From the NCBI GenBank assembly GCA_030549495.1, contig JAUIRK010000312.1:447001-511000 (forward strand): a DNA stretch of 64,000 bases. The letters run 5' to 3'. A program made the translations under genes and the position numbers. The notes beneath the pieces were generated by a model that was not told the origin of the DNA, searched no databases, and saw nothing but the letters and a program-made list of their open reading frames with translations. The number at the start of each line of letters is the position of its first letter. Position 1 is the stretch's first letter. The stretch is from Nectonema munidae (taxonomy: Eukaryota > Nematomorpha > Nectonematoida > Nectonematidae). This document shows positions 1 to 11,950 of this stretch, piece after piece.

Positions 1-28
1 TATTAATAAATAAATGCTAACTTACAAT

Positions 29-165
29 GGGCGTGACTAGGGTTGGTTAGTTGCTGGATTCGATAACTCAAGGTCTTGGGTTCGATTCCCCATCAAGCCT
101 GCTTTCCTCATACTTCGATACAAGCGGTGCAATTGTACCTTCTCGATGAAAACACACCCTATTAA
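29..165 (+). repeat. tRNA-derived SINE, family 1, copy A
   Basis: The head is tRNA-like: GGCGTGACTAGGGTTGG (box A-like) and GGGTTCGATTCC (a perfect RNA polymerase III box B). A body follows with tcatacttcgatacaag, gcaattgtaccttctcgatg and aaaacacaccc. Five more copies or fragments occur in this window, which defines the family. Confidence 0.8.
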
Positions 166-347
166 AAAATATATATATATTATCGAAGTTGTTAGGGAAA
201 AATTTCAAAAATCAAGGTCCGCGGCCGGATATCACAAATACAAATTCTTGAACATATGTAATCTTGTATATAACAGCTAAAGGAGTGATAGGACGATAAA
301 TCGGAATTACGGATCCTGTTTTTTAATACCGAAAACGGAATGGCATA

Positions 348-463
348 GGATCGAACCCACGACCTTGAGTTATCGAATCCTACATCAACCTCATAGTTCG
401 ATACAAGCGGCACAATTGTGCCTTTTCGATGAAAACACCCTACGGTACCATTACCATCATTAG
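348..463. repeat. SINE family 1, chimeric copy B
   Basis: 348-390 is the head in reverse orientation (ggatcgaaccc... ttgagttatcgaatcc), directly joined at about 391 to a body and tail in forward orientation (tcatagttcgatacaagcgg ... gaaaacaccctacggtacc). The two halves therefore point opposite ways. Confidence 0.7.
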
Positions 464-1399
464 TACCTTCCTATACCTCAGTCCCGAGCTTAAGTTCAAA
501 CTTGTCTAACTCGAAGTCAAGCTTCACTTGCCTTTCTTAATAAATAAATGAATATGGCTTTTCCTAACCATGGGATAACATAATTTGGTACTTATGGGTT
601 ATCTCCCCCCCCCCCCCCCACTCTAAAAAATTTTTTTTTTAATTTTTTCCAACTTAATAATTTTAAAATACTAATTAATTAATAATTTTAAATATATAAT
701 TAAATATATATATTTAATTTATGAAAATAAATTAAACTAATTATTACTTTTTTGCTGTATGATTTTCATTAGTTACAGTATATAATATTTTTTAGTGAGT
801 TTTTTTATATATAAAATATTTTTATATTTAGTCATTTATTATTTTTATTAATCATTTAAATTCAAATAGAATTTTTTAAAAAATTTATTAGAGTAGCGGG
901 GAAATAACCCATAAGTACCCATAATTTTTATAAATGAAAATTTGCTCGACTTTTACATACGGATATATGAGTCTTCGGGCGCCATAAAAACTTAGAGATT
1001 CTGGGAATGAGCCCAAACTCATTAAGTGACAACCTTATTAATTAACTATAAAATTACTTACAAAAGTTTGCAGCCTCAGTTTGAATTCGTCCAAAGTAAG
1101 ATGTCATTTGTTCATTTGATTTTCAAAAATACTTTTTCAAATTCGGGCATGACTTTTTAGTTAAATGAACTTGAATGCACCTTTTTTGAGTTGTATCAAG
1201 TCCAATGCTTTATTTTAAACAGGATTTTTCGATTTTACGCATTCTATGATGAAGTACTTTGACACTTTTTTTTAAATATTTATTAAAAAAAGTCAAAATT
1301 TTGCGTCACTTTAATCAAATCCCCTCTAAAATATATCTTTCAATATTTCAACTTTCTCTTCGAAAATGCTTCTATAACTCTGCATAGATTGGCATTTAC
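464..1399. other. Non-coding AT-rich DNA
   Basis: Short homopolymers (C run at 607-619; T and A runs) and AT-rich repeats. Near-copies of 'gggataacata / gggttatc' bracket 569-915 (gggttatctccccccc and gcggggaaataaccc), perhaps another decayed MITE. No gene seen. Confidence 0.5.
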
Positions 1400-1537
1400 T
1401 TAAACCCATTAACGACCAGAAAAAGCAGATGATATCTTATGTAAAGCAGAAGAATTGTATTAAAAAGCATTAATAAAAGCAGACGATTTTATTTGTGTAA
1501 AGTCGACATATGTCGACTGTGGTCGTTAACTGGTTAA
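1400..1537. mobile_element. piggyBac-type MITE (CCCATTAA family)
   Basis: Bounded by TTAA at 1400-1403 and 1534-1537. Its ends are inverted (acccattaacgacca ... tggtcgttaactggt) and its inside carries GCAGACGA motifs and a tcgacatatgtcga palindrome. TTAA targets with ends starting CCC are typical of piggyBac elements. Confidence 0.65.
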
Positions 1538-1698
1538 AGGTAAAGGTACCATAGGGTGTTTTCATCGAGAAGGCACAATTGCGCCACTTGTATCAAATTA
1601 TGAGGAAGGCTGGTTTGATGCGGGATCGAACCCAAGACCTTGAGTTATCGAATCCAGCATCTAACCAACCTTACTCCCGCCCTAACCTACTCACGCGC
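1538..1698 (-). repeat. tRNA-derived SINE, family 1, copy C
   Basis: Reverse copy, nearly full length: aggtaaaggtaccatagggt at its 3' end, then the body, then ggatcgaacccaagaccttg (box B complement) and a head ending in cctactcacgcgc. It directly abuts the TTAA end of the MITE at 1400-1537. Confidence 0.85.
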
Positions 1699-2085
1699 TA
1701 AAAGAACATGGATAATAATAATTGACTAAGTTATTAACATTCCTTTTGTGATTAAAATGGTTTCAAGGGATTCAATTGGATTAAACTAAAAAGCGTATCC
1801 CACTTATTATTCCTGTACAAACAACTTTTTGTTTATCTGCTTCACAGTTGATATATTTGCTTTTTCAATAATACGAAATATAAAACGAACTAAATATTTA
1901 ACTAACTGACTTCGTAACAAACGCGCTGTATAACGAACAAACTGCAAATAGCTGGTGATTGCTACAAAAATGCCTTACCTTTAGGTTAGTACGTAGAGTC
2001 CATTCTCGATTTAATGAATAGAAGAAGTAGCAAAGTTTAAAATAGTTTTAAAGTCTAGTTAACTAAAAGAAAAAATTTTTTTTGC

Positions 2086-2222
2086 TTAACCCATTAAGTA
2101 CCATAGAAATCAGACGATATCTAAAAAACGCAGACGATTTATATTCAAAGTCATTGAAAAAAGCAGACGAAGATGAAATTACTTATGTTCCCAAATTGGA
2201 GCATTGGGACTTAATGGGTTAA
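2086..2222. mobile_element. piggyBac-type MITE (CCCATTAA family)
   Basis: TTAA at both ends (2086-2089, 2219-2222), terminal inverted repeat CCCATTAAGT...ACTTAATGGG, and internal gcagacgat repeats. It closely matches, in reverse, the copies at 57338 and 62249. Confidence 0.8.
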
Positions 2223-3976
2223 AAAAAGTTTTAAAGTCAAAGTTTTAGTAGATCTTTTAAAGTTGCTTATTTATACATAAAGTGTTTTGGTAAGCATTCC
2301 TAGAGGCGAAATATTATTTCCTTATTTAAGTGAAATGATTTGTAACTTTTCTCTGTGTTGTTTCAACCTAACTTATTTCAATAGATTTCGCATTGATCTA
2401 ATCTTAGATATTAATATTATTTGGAATATATATCATTTGTAATTCTTCTTTGTCCTTTTGCAATTCTATCTGAATCCGATTTTTTGATTTTGTTATGCTT
2501 ATATATATTGTTTTGATAGGTGTCATTTATGTTTAAATGCTTGTTTGATATCTTAAGATTATTTACATATTAAATTTCCTAAATTTTTCACAACGAATTA
2601 GCAATTAAATTTTCATAAATTTTATTATTTCTTCTATAATTTTTTTTTACTTTTTATTTGCTTTTTTATTTAAAATTTTTGCACTTTAATTAAACAATAT
2701 CATTTAAATTGACTAAATATTATTTTAAAAAACATATGAGATTGATTATTTAGTTAGAATTGTAAAAAGCCAAAATAGAATTGCAAAAGGATAAGATAGA
2801 ACTAAAAATGGCATTATATACATAAATGACTGGCTATATAAATAAATAGGCTATCTAATTAAAGTAACATGCCTCAATACAAAGACCCTACCCAATTCCT
2901 CCTTTTTCAATTTAGGTGTCCTTAAGTTCGTACTTTTTCAATTCAATCCTGTTGGCTCGCAGAAAAAGCAATAACCCTTAGTAATTTGATATAAAAGTCT
3001 GCGCCCTTTAAAATCTATAGGAATTGGAAAGAATGTGTGAAGTTTGTACTTTTTTGTTATTTTGTCGCTTGCTTTACAATGTCAAGGACGAACTTAAATA
3101 AGAAAAAGACAAACTTAAATCGAAAAAGTAATCATTTAAAGTAAAAAGTGTACCCTTAGTTTATATAACTGCATTACTCTTTCTTCAATAGCGTAAACTT
3201 TATGATTATAAGAGAAGTCTTCAAAAACTCGATGTGTGTGTGCCATGAAAATTGTAAAAACCTAAATTCTAAATCCAATATAATTGCTATTTAATATCGC
3301 AACTTTGCCTATATATAAAGAGTTTTGTATCCCAGAAATCCCTTTTGGTTGCTTGCTTCACATTTTGGCATTTTACGAACTTGATTAAGACAATAATGAT
3401 GATAATTGACAACTGCGAAGGCCACCACCCATCCATACAAATATACGTGAAAAGAAGTTTTGTTGTTTGGCGGATCCTAAATAAACATTCGTAAGCTAAT
3501 TATGCTAATGTGGTTGATTACGATGATGTTTTCGCTCATTCTAGAATACTGATTTGGATTGAACAACGAAAAAAAAACACATACACACGCCTTCTAGAAT
3601 AAAAAGATGTTCAATTAATAAATGAATATATCAAAGCTGACTGACTGACTGACTACTTGGCCACTAACTGATTAAAGCGAACACTAATCATCATTATCAA
3701 TCAATTTTTCAAGAGGAAGACGCCTCATTTCAAAAATCAATGCCAAACAGCCGATAGCCACTATTACTTTCTCTTTCAATTTAGTGTGTTTAAAATAATA
3801 ATAATAATCGTGGTGCACTTTTAATTGTATTTGATGCAGACACACTCACTGCTTGCTGATCACATCACATTATCCTCGCTATCTCTAAAATATTTCTTAA
3901 TTTACTTTTAAGCAAACACATTTAAATGTCTCACCTAGACATACGGCATGCGTTAGGTAAAGTATTTACAATAGAT
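2223..3976. other. Non-coding AT-rich DNA
   Basis: No open frame of note on either strand and no recognisable element. Confidence 0.6.
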
Positions 3977-4075
3977 ATACTATATATATATATAATATTT
4001 ACATATATGCATATAATTATGAATATATATATGTATATATATATGAGTGTGTGTGTGTATATATATATATATTAT
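3977..4075. repeat. AT/GT-rich microsatellite
   Basis: A run of tatata units broken by tatgcatata, with a central gtgtgtgtgt. Confidence 0.85.
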
Positions 4076-4550
4076 AGGTTTATCTCATAGTTTACTCGAT
4101 TCAAGATTTCTCATAAGTAAACGCTACTTTTTAGCATGAAGATATACTTTAGGAAAATGCTTAACTATGTAAGTTTTCTTTACACTAACTATATCCTTAT
4201 TCTTCTTGATTTGTCGTGGCGATCGACTTGATCAAAGCAAGCATACATCTCTCGGCAAGGGAGCACTCGCTTACCTACGAATGCGCAGTTTACCCCTTTT
4301 TAAAGAACATAATTTTAAACGAGAATCGTCTTCTTTCTTTTCAAGGCTTTCATTTCGTGGATCCTCAAATGCTTACATTTTAAGATGAACTAAGAGGTAT
4401 TTTCTTATTTCCATTATCCAGCTAAAATTTTATTAGTTACTGACAATGCACGCTTATCATGTTGTTAGTTTATTAGTTAACTGTCTAGTTAATTAATAAT
4501 AATTGATTTTAGGATTTTTCATGCAAAAGCCTTCATCACGATTCCTGATA

Positions 4551-4675
4551 ACGCTTTAAGGACCAAAATTTTGAGGACAAATCGTCTGCTTTTTTTCAAC
4601 GTAATTTTATGTATTTGAGGCAGGCGATGTTCATCTCTTGGCACACTGGTTTCCCCCTTGTACTCAAAGGCTTAA
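4551..4675. mobile_element. Diverged piggyBac-type MITE (GAGGACCA family)
   Basis: Begins gctttaaggaccaaaatttt and ends gtactcaaaggcttaa, with cgtctgc and ggcaggcgat inside. It parallels the sharp copy at 57484-57613 along its whole length but has decayed ends. Confidence 0.55.
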
Positions 4676-4767
4676 ATAACTCAAAACCCATCATTCTCAT
4701 CTTAACCTCAATAATAAGTTCGTTTTTCGTCTAGTACAGTGTCCACCGAACTGTATGCTAAGAAAAA

Positions 4768-4948
4768 GGGGTTTTTTCGTTTAGACGGCCACAACAAGTA
4801 ATCACCAATTCGTCTGCCTTTTATAGTTATATCCTGGTTGCTATAATATTAATAACTATAATTAATTAATAAATAAATATAATTAATTAACTATAAAAGT
4901 CAGACGAAATAGTGATTACTTGATGTGGCCGTCTAAACGAAAAGACCC
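4768..4948. mobile_element. Foldback (near-perfect palindromic) MITE
   Basis: Two arms of about 60 bp are inverted copies: GGGttttttcgtttagacgg ccacaacaagtaatcacc ... cttttatagtta on the left and its reverse complement, ending in gtctaaacgaaaagaCCC, on the right. Arm identity is about 90% by eye. The loop is about 60 bp of AT-rich DNA. The arms carry cgtctgc, the motif also seen in the TTAA MITEs. I see no target duplication. Confidence 0.8.
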
Positions 4949-5295
4949 GGAAAAAGTTCTAGCGTGCGGTAAAATAAAAATTTTTTTAAATTGCGTGTAA
5001 TCGTCAATTTTTTTTTCTTTCTAGTTTAATATTCCTAGATTTGATAAGAAAGTATTCCGTTTTGAAAAATTGAACCTAAAAATTTCAAAACTGTTGTGTT
5101 TGTTAAAATTTCATGTCAATAGAATAGACAGAATTTGTACATCTTTTCGTTTAACACTTTGCATCAGTTTGGAGAGCACAAAATTTAAAACAAATCAGCT
5201 ACTTTTTTCAATGATATTGTTTGCGAACATAATAGAATTTGCATATTTTAAGCACCTGATTTTTATTTTTGGGACACCCTGGTCCTCAAAGCTTT

Positions 5296-7300
5296 GAATA
5301 AAAAATAAAAAAATTTTAAGAACAGATATTTAAATTATTTTATAATTGTGTAAAAATGATTAATATAATGATAAGCTTTTAAATGAATGGTTTATCAAAT
5401 GTTTCGATAACTTATTTATCCAATAGATATTCATCACTTTTTTTAAAATAAAAAAAAAGTTCGAAAGAAGTCTTAAAAATTGTATAAAAAAGTATAAAGA
5501 GGAAAAAAACTTACCTTAGATTTAGTATTTTAAGAATGCTTATAATACAACTTTAAAAATCAAAATAGTGGGTGCAAGGTGCAAAAGTTTGGCACACGTT
5601 GGTCTAGTATTTCTCAATTTGGATGGACTAGCATTTTAGAGTTTTTTTATTTTTCTAACAGACTCTTCTTAATCTGTGCAATATCGTGATTATTTTGCAA
5701 ATGAAATGATTCATACAAAAATTCCATTAAGAATCTTCGTAGCCTATAAATACTTTCGTGTATTTTTAACCCTTTCACGCACGCAATTTTTTTACTACCG
5801 GGCGTATTGGGTCTCTACAAGTCGTTTTAATAATTTTCGTTTATTTATACAATTTTAAGTTTATTTCTTCATTTAAAAATAATAATAATAATGAGTCCAC
5901 TTCAGCGTGAATAAAAAAAAGAGATTTTTTGAAAAAAAAAATAAAAAAACTCAACTTAAAATTTATCTTCCAGTCTCACTTTGATCAAATATCAATTAGA
6001 TGAAAATTGAGTTAATTCAAATATATAGGAATCGAATTTCATCAATAAAATCAATTGTGAAAGGCATATATAGATTCACTTTCTAAAATGTTCCTTAATC
6101 AAAAGAAGTCACTTGCGTTTGCAAACTTAATTCCTTCAATGAAACGCTTCGTTACCGAAATTATTCGTGAACCGAAAAGGTTTTTTACTTCAATGTAAAT
6201 TGTTATCAGCCGTAACTATAAAGTCTCCTATAACTATCAATACAAAAGGCACAATTTTGGAGTGTATGATCCAAGGAATTGTTCAAGAGCTGAGCATTTG
6301 TTCACAAAAATTGTTCGTAATTGTAGAAGGCGGTCTTCGTAAACTCAGGGTGCATCGTAAAAGGCGTTTATACGGGCTATTCAAAAAATTTTGGCGGGAA
6401 TATTTCAAAATTTTGAAACTTTTAACTAACTTTTTTAATAATTTTTTTATGGTGACAAAACAATGCTCTGCAGTTAAATTAACTAATTTACTTAGTTCAG
6501 TTCAGCCATTGGATAAAATTGCTCACCAGGTTCGTTATTTCAACTAATATATTATTTGAACTTGGACAGTTGAATCATCTATATAAATTAGTTAAAATAA
6601 CTATTTTATAAGTTAATCTAATTTAAATAATTTATTGCTTAATTAATTTTATAAAAAAAATAGTCTCTTTGTTGCTATTAATTTTTGAATTGATCGGAAA
6701 CATTTTTTTCATTAATTTATGATTTTTTTATCGATTTGAAATATACAATATCGAATATACGTAAAAGTTTTGTAAAGTTTTTTTTGAATATTTGAAATTG
6801 AAAATGTTTATAGTAGCAAGCAAACCAACAAAAGCTTCCAAAAAATTCATTGAGGAAACGAATTTAACATTCTCTAATAGTAAAAAAAATGCTTTTATTT
6901 CAAAAGATAATATGTTTTTCTCTGTAAATATTGCAATATTTTTATCTTGATCATCTTTTTTTTGATTATGAGATGTTCCAAATTTTGGCTAACATAAATA
7001 AAGCTAAAATGCTTTTTATATCTCAAATAAAAAGATTTATAATTCAATTTTAATGGAAATTATAGTAAAAATTACTTTTATCTTGGCTATTTATATTTAC
7101 TGCATTGTTTTGATTTGGATACAATTGATATGTGTTGGAAATTGTGTTGGATTTGATCATCTCTTTTTAAATAAAAAAAATAATAATAATAATAATAACT
7201 TTATTTACAAAAGTACGAAAAATTAAAATTAATTGGAAAGTGAAATTAGTCCAAGAGCCAAAGGAAAAAAATTAGAAAGAAGTAATTTTTCAAGGTCAGC
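5296..7300. other. Non-coding AT-rich DNA with a possible decayed TTAA element
   Basis: TTAACCCTTTCACGCACGC at 5766 and gtgaaagg near 6056 could be the ends of another TTAA MITE. The 126-codon frame at 6167 has no recognisable protein character. Confidence 0.4.
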
Positions 7301-7301
7301 A

Positions 7302-7730
7302 TCAAAGACCATATTCACCAATTTCCGATATAAAATCCTTTTTTATGTCTTTGCAGCCATTTTCTATTTCTAATAATCTATAAACTCTTTCATAATCTAA
7401 ACATTAAAAATACAAAAGATAGAACTAATTATTATACGCTTATACAAAATGTTCAAAATTCACTTTACCTGATCACATTCTCTCAAAAAAGAATATTCAT
7501 CCAATAAAATTTTAAGGGCCACAAATTCCTTGTAACAATTTCTCTTCTCCTTTTTGGAAAAGTTATTGGCAATTCTCATATCAACTTGTGCTGAATCACG
7601 ATTTGCTTTAAAGAAATCATTTTGTGAGCATATACTTTATGGTTATCAGAAAAGAATTCGCTTTCAGGAATTAATTCATTTCGTAAATAATGTTTCATAC
7701 CATATGTAGATTTAAGGGGAAAATCATTTT
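7302..7730 (-). pseudogene. Coding-like fragments, unrecognised dead gene
   Basis: Minus strand. From about 7700: KHYLRNELIPESEFFSDNHK, then after a one-base shift near 7615 FKANRDSAQVDMRIANNFSK and NCYKEFVALKILLDEYSFLR up to CDQ at 7469, where a donor-like gtaaag follows. After a 72-bp gap with an acceptor-like tgtttag, YERVYRLLEIENGCKDIKKD continues to a stop at 7302-7304. The two pieces do not share phase, so it is broken or my junction is wrong. I recognise no family. Confidence 0.3.
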
Positions 7731-8050
7731 TCTTCTTTTACGCCATTATTAGAATGTTTCATTTCCCCATTTTTATTCTAAGCGTTCCTTCCAAATACCT
7801 TAAAAAAAGAATTATCATGTTATGATATTTGATTCAGAATTTACTTTTTTTTGCTTCAAGAGGTAAATTGGTTTCTGAATTAAGCAATACATAACATTTA
7901 ATTAATATTTAACTAAAAGCAAGTTTTATTCGAAGCAATAAATCTACACCCCCCCCCCGCCTCTGAATTGAGTACTGTAAATATATAGGCAATCTAAAAT
8001 TTAATACACGCAGGGAGAGAAAACGTGGCTGCTTTTTGCGCTTCAAGTTG

Positions 8051-8209
8051 TTAACTACTACATTCATCGACTAAATCTTTAACTTTTTTTATTTTCATTT
8101 CAAATATTATATTCAAGTTTTCTTCTTCTAACTCAACGCAGTCTTGAACAGCTTCATCAAATCATTTCAGTGTAAATTTGTCAGCAAAAGTTCTCGTGAG
8201 ATAACCCAT
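8051..8209 (-). pseudogene. Coding-like fragment with one in-frame stop, unrecognised
   Basis: Minus strand from an ATG: MGYLTRTFADKFTLK, a stop, then FDEAVQDCVELEEENLNIIF and KIKKVKDLVDECSS. The charged, helical second part looks like real protein sequence. It is probably part of the same dead gene as the fragments at 7302-7730, but I could not prove linkage. Confidence 0.25.
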
Positions 8210-8521
8210 TTTTAGAAGAAGACTTAAAGGAAATAAGCTAAAAAAAAAATAAATTAAAGGTTATTAAAGCAATAAAAACTTTGCATAAAAAGGCATAAAC
8301 AAATTTAAAGAAGGAAATTTCTGTTACAAAAATTTATTAAAAAAAAATTAAATTAGCATATCTTTCCAAGTAAGCATCTGACATTTAGAAGTAGTATGTA
8401 AAGTATTCACAGAGAAACAAAAATTAGTATTAATTTCATTCATTCCAGGCAAAGCAATGTGTAACATGAGGCTTCTTCAACAACATACGCAAAAAATGAC
8501 GATAGTGTAAAACTTCACATC

Positions 8522-8643
8522 TCATTTAGAGCATGGAAAATATAGATCATTTGTGACGAAGAAACATTCAATGTCAACACTTCCATTTTCAGAACAGAAG
8601 CAGTCACGAATATGATAAGTTCCTCCGTTTATTTCAAAACAAC
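8522..8643 (-). CDS. Possible cysteine-rich terminal exon, unrecognised
   Basis: On the minus strand a good acceptor (ttattatttcag) opens 39 codons ending in TGA at 8522-8524. The peptide has five Cys: CFEINGGTYHIRDCFC, then SVDIEC and FPC. The spacing (C...GxxY...C-x-C...G...C) is vaguely like a VWC or pacifastin-type domain. It could be chance in AT-rich DNA. No partner exon has been joined to it. Confidence 0.22.
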
Positions 8644-9187
8644 CTGAAATAATAGTAAAAGATGTGTCTGTTGAGAAAATTTTAGAAGAAATAAATTTTG
8701 AATTCTAATGCAATATAATCCAAATTGTTTTTAGCGCTATGAAAATTTCCTTAAAATAACTATGCTTAGATTCAAATCTTTAAAGACTTAAAATGAATCA
8801 AAGGATCGAAATGTAAAGGATAATGCAGCTAAGGTTTAATATTGCTATTTGCCTAAGTACTTTTGAATTTTGGAACAAATATTGGTATCAAATCTTTCAT
8901 CATTTCGACTTGACCTACGTTGATTGCAAAAGAGGAAATAAACTATGCTTGAAATCAAAATGTAAAATTCTACAATTTAAATATTCTATAGAGAAAAACT
9001 TTTTCCAAACAAAATTTGAAAGAGCACTTTCCAACAAAAAACCTAGCATACCTTCAAAAGTGTTGTGAGAAATATTTGAAGGTAAAGCTTCTATTACATA
9101 TTAAAGCAAGATTCTTGCTTAGTAGAATCATGTTTAATGATTTCAATTTGTGTCTGTTGCATATTCTTTGTTCTAAGAAGAACAAAA

Positions 9188-9680
9188 TCATTGCAAAAAA
9201 GGGATTTTTGAATTCTTCTTACATATGACTTCAAGTATTGGTATATAATGATCTTTTGTTCTAGAAAGTCTTAATGAAGAAACGTTTAGACTATACTCTC
9301 TATGGTCTATGGGTTCAATATATTTATTTAACTGGTATGTAGAAGTAAACCCATCAAAAATAGGACCAATTCTACAACTTTGGTTAGAAACATCTTTAAA
9401 ACTTTGTAAAAATATTTGACGAGCTGAATTTTTTTCTAGCATATCTAAAAAAAGTGTGCACAATAAATTATTATTCGATGAAATCAAAATTTGCGATCAA
9501 AATTCTGATATTTTATTCAAAGCCTTAGAAGAAACTTTATAATTATCTCTCAAATCTAGAAACAAAGAAGCTATTCGATCTGTTGGATCATTATATATAT
9601 ATAAAGTTTCTGGATTAAAAACACTCAATTTTAGTGTGTTTTCTATATTTGGTAAGGTGGTGATGCTCTTGTTATGCTCT
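9188..9680 (-). pseudogene. Broken repeat-family protein fragment (unidentified)
   Basis: The minus-strand frame runs from SITTLPNIENTLKLSVFNPE through LYIYNDPTDRIASLFLDLRD and, after one stop near 9500, ISSNNNLLCTLFLDMLEKNS to YSLNVSSLRLSRTKDHYIPI. The order and the ending 'EP-x-x-Y-x-L ... YIPIL' recall a multicopy, probably transposon-related protein of cnidarians, fish and arthropods that carries C2H2 fingers upstream. I cannot name the family with confidence. No fingers are visible here. Confidence 0.35.
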
Positions 9681-9783
9681 TCAAAGGTATACTATAGATA
9701 AGGGGCTTCTATAGCATAAATATATCATTTCGCTATGTAATCTCGAGGATTAACACGTTAAACCTCTTTCGATAAAAGAGTAT

Positions 9784-9955
9784 GATCATCAATCATCGTA
9801 CACTTTCCCAAATACAAGCTTCATCAATCATCATACAATATGTTATTATGCACAACTCATCATACCTGATCGACCACAAGCATCATCAATCATCATACAC
9901 TAGCGCATCATGCAAAGGATTCATCATACCTGATGCAATAATGGCATACTGTTAA
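9784..9955 (+). repeat. Dispersed short repeats catcaatcatcatac
   Basis: Variants of CATCAATCATCATAC or TCATCATACCTGAT recur about seven times at irregular 20-40 bp spacing. No coding potential seen. Confidence 0.6.
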
Positions 9956-9959
9956 TGAT

Positions 9960-11795
9960 GCTGCGCCTTCACTTTGTAAAAGGTATGGCCAAAGACGTTG
10001 TACTTGTGCCAATGAAAATCAAGTAAGACTTAAGTACTGAATATAAACTAACTCTATGCCAAGTCTTCACACATATTAGAAATGCGTTTTTAAATGCATT
10101 TATCCTTCCCATGCAAACATAGATCCACAAAATAATAGGGAAACAAATTGAAAATGAGATATACTTGTTTCGATAATCTACATATGGCACATAATTCGCT
10201 CAAACAATTTTTCACCTCTTTCGTAAGAGCACATTTATTCAAGAAAACTGAAAACTTTAATATTTTTTTTTTATAAAAAAACATTTTTTTATCTTAGTTC
10301 AACGTAATAGTATATCAGAACTACAATGCAGTAGGAGATTTTTTATACAAGAGTTTCTACTTTTTTTATTTTTTTATTGAATTCGTTCGAATCATTCAAA
10401 AAAAAGTTTCAGCTTTAATATATTTTTTTTGAAATTCCAAGAAATAAAATGAAAAGCTAGGATAGAGAAAGAAAATGAGTTATATATTTGTAAACAGCAT
10501 TTTACAAATATTTCGAGAGATCACACAACGCATGGCCCAAAATGCTTTCGAGGGTGTAAAAAACGTTGATCAACCCGTATTTTTTGATTTGTGTTAAAAA
10601 AATTCCAATTCCTACTTTTTATGTTATAATAATGAAGTTAATAGATATTTTGAAATTTACAGGATAGTCATTTTTCAATATGACCATCATTTTCATCAGA
10701 ATCCTTTGAGTCAAAACATTACAAGTCCGCCCATGCCATATGCGCCTAAGCAAGGCAGGGGAGTCGCGGATTTTAAAGGGATGGAAGCCGGAGATGGAGT
10801 CTGTATCTAATAAAATTTAAAAATTCGGAATTGGAGTCGGTATTTTATCTCTGACTGTCCAGCTCTGCGACTAAGCGAGAGTGTAAAGAGTTCAGAAGAA
10901 CAAAATCGTTTATTTAATTACGGGTATCCATTGCGAAGTTCATTTTGCAAATGATATTCTCAAATAGAAACTTCAAGTGCTTATAATTTATAATTCAAAA
11001 AAGGAGGCATTAATAAGGCCAATGAAAAACTAGAAAATTATTATTGAACAAAAGATGCAACTCATAAGAATAAGCGGCCATTTTAATCTTTTTGATATAG
11101 TTTGTGTCAATTTCTTTATTATTTGCAAAAAAATAGTACTATACAAGTCTTGATGCTTTAAGAAAAAATCAAAATAAGTAAGGGAATTTTGTAAGCCATT
11201 CTTCATAGAGGGCCTAGCCCGAGGCTCTGAATCCCCCAGTGTCCTTGGGTGAAAATTTGTGACGTCATGTCTCCCTAAAATTTAGAAAAAATGGAACTAC
11301 CTCTAATAAAAGGCATAACTCTTGAATTTGTAAAATACAAAAGTCGTGAATTATTTAGTAATCGTTATTTATTTGAATGTGGATCTTGTTCTTATGATAT
11401 TTTTACTAGTTACTTTGAATAAATTTGTCTTAGTAAATTTTGTTTAACCGTCATAATGAATTTTTTATACTAAAAGCTTCAAAGAAATGTTTTTTTTATT
11501 TACAAAAATATGATTGATCAACTCAATATTTTCATCACATTCCACAAATTGGAAAGTGAAATAACCATAGATTACACCTTCATTTGATATTGTTTTACTT
11601 ATTACGATTATTTGACCCTTATGTGTTTTCTAGGGTTAAGATAAGTTCGTGCTTAATTGAAATTTAATTAGTTATAATAGTATTTGTAATCTAATTAAAT
11701 CTTCAAGGCGCAAAATTTATTTTTGCCACCAACCAGCCTTTCGTATATTTTTTACTACCCCCCCCCCCCTTCCCCTCATAGAAATGAAAGGTGTC
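9960..11795. other. Non-coding DNA
   Basis: At 10740-10870 a GC-richer patch (ggagtcg, ggagatggagtctg, attggagtcgg, ccagctctgcgact) looks like a relic of a 'GGAGTCGGAGTC' hAT-type repeat; a second relic (ccagggctgcgatgtaac, aggactcc, gactcctactc) is at 62400-62460. No gene seen. Confidence 0.4.
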
Positions 11796-11950
11796 CAGTG
11801 GCGTAGCCAAAAAATGGAAGTTGGGGGCATGCAGGGAATTTAGGGGGCAAGCATATTGAAAATAAAATTATTTGGGGGGCAGAAAAGGTATTTGGGGGGG
11901 GGGGGGGGGGGGGGGGGGGGGAGCACTGCCCCCCTTTGGCTACGCCCCTG
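11796..11950. mobile_element. hAT-like MITE with CAGTGGCGTAGCC ends and poly-G
   Basis: Starts CAGTGGCGTAGCCAAAAA and ends TTTGGCTACGCCCCTG, an imperfect inverted repeat of the CAGTGGCGTAGC type seen on many animal hAT MITEs. The interior is G-rich (ttgggggca, agggggca, tttgggggg) and includes a run of 38 G at about 11894-11931. An 8-bp target duplication is not visible. Confidence 0.65.

Noticed and set aside
6167-6547. 126-codon frame as a gene
   Set aside because: Its composition is that of the AT-rich surroundings, and it shows no recognisable motif, splice context or similarity.
9784-9955. CRISPR-like array of catcaatcatcatac repeats
   Set aside because: Repeats are short, variable and irregularly spaced in a eukaryotic genome; simple repeat only.
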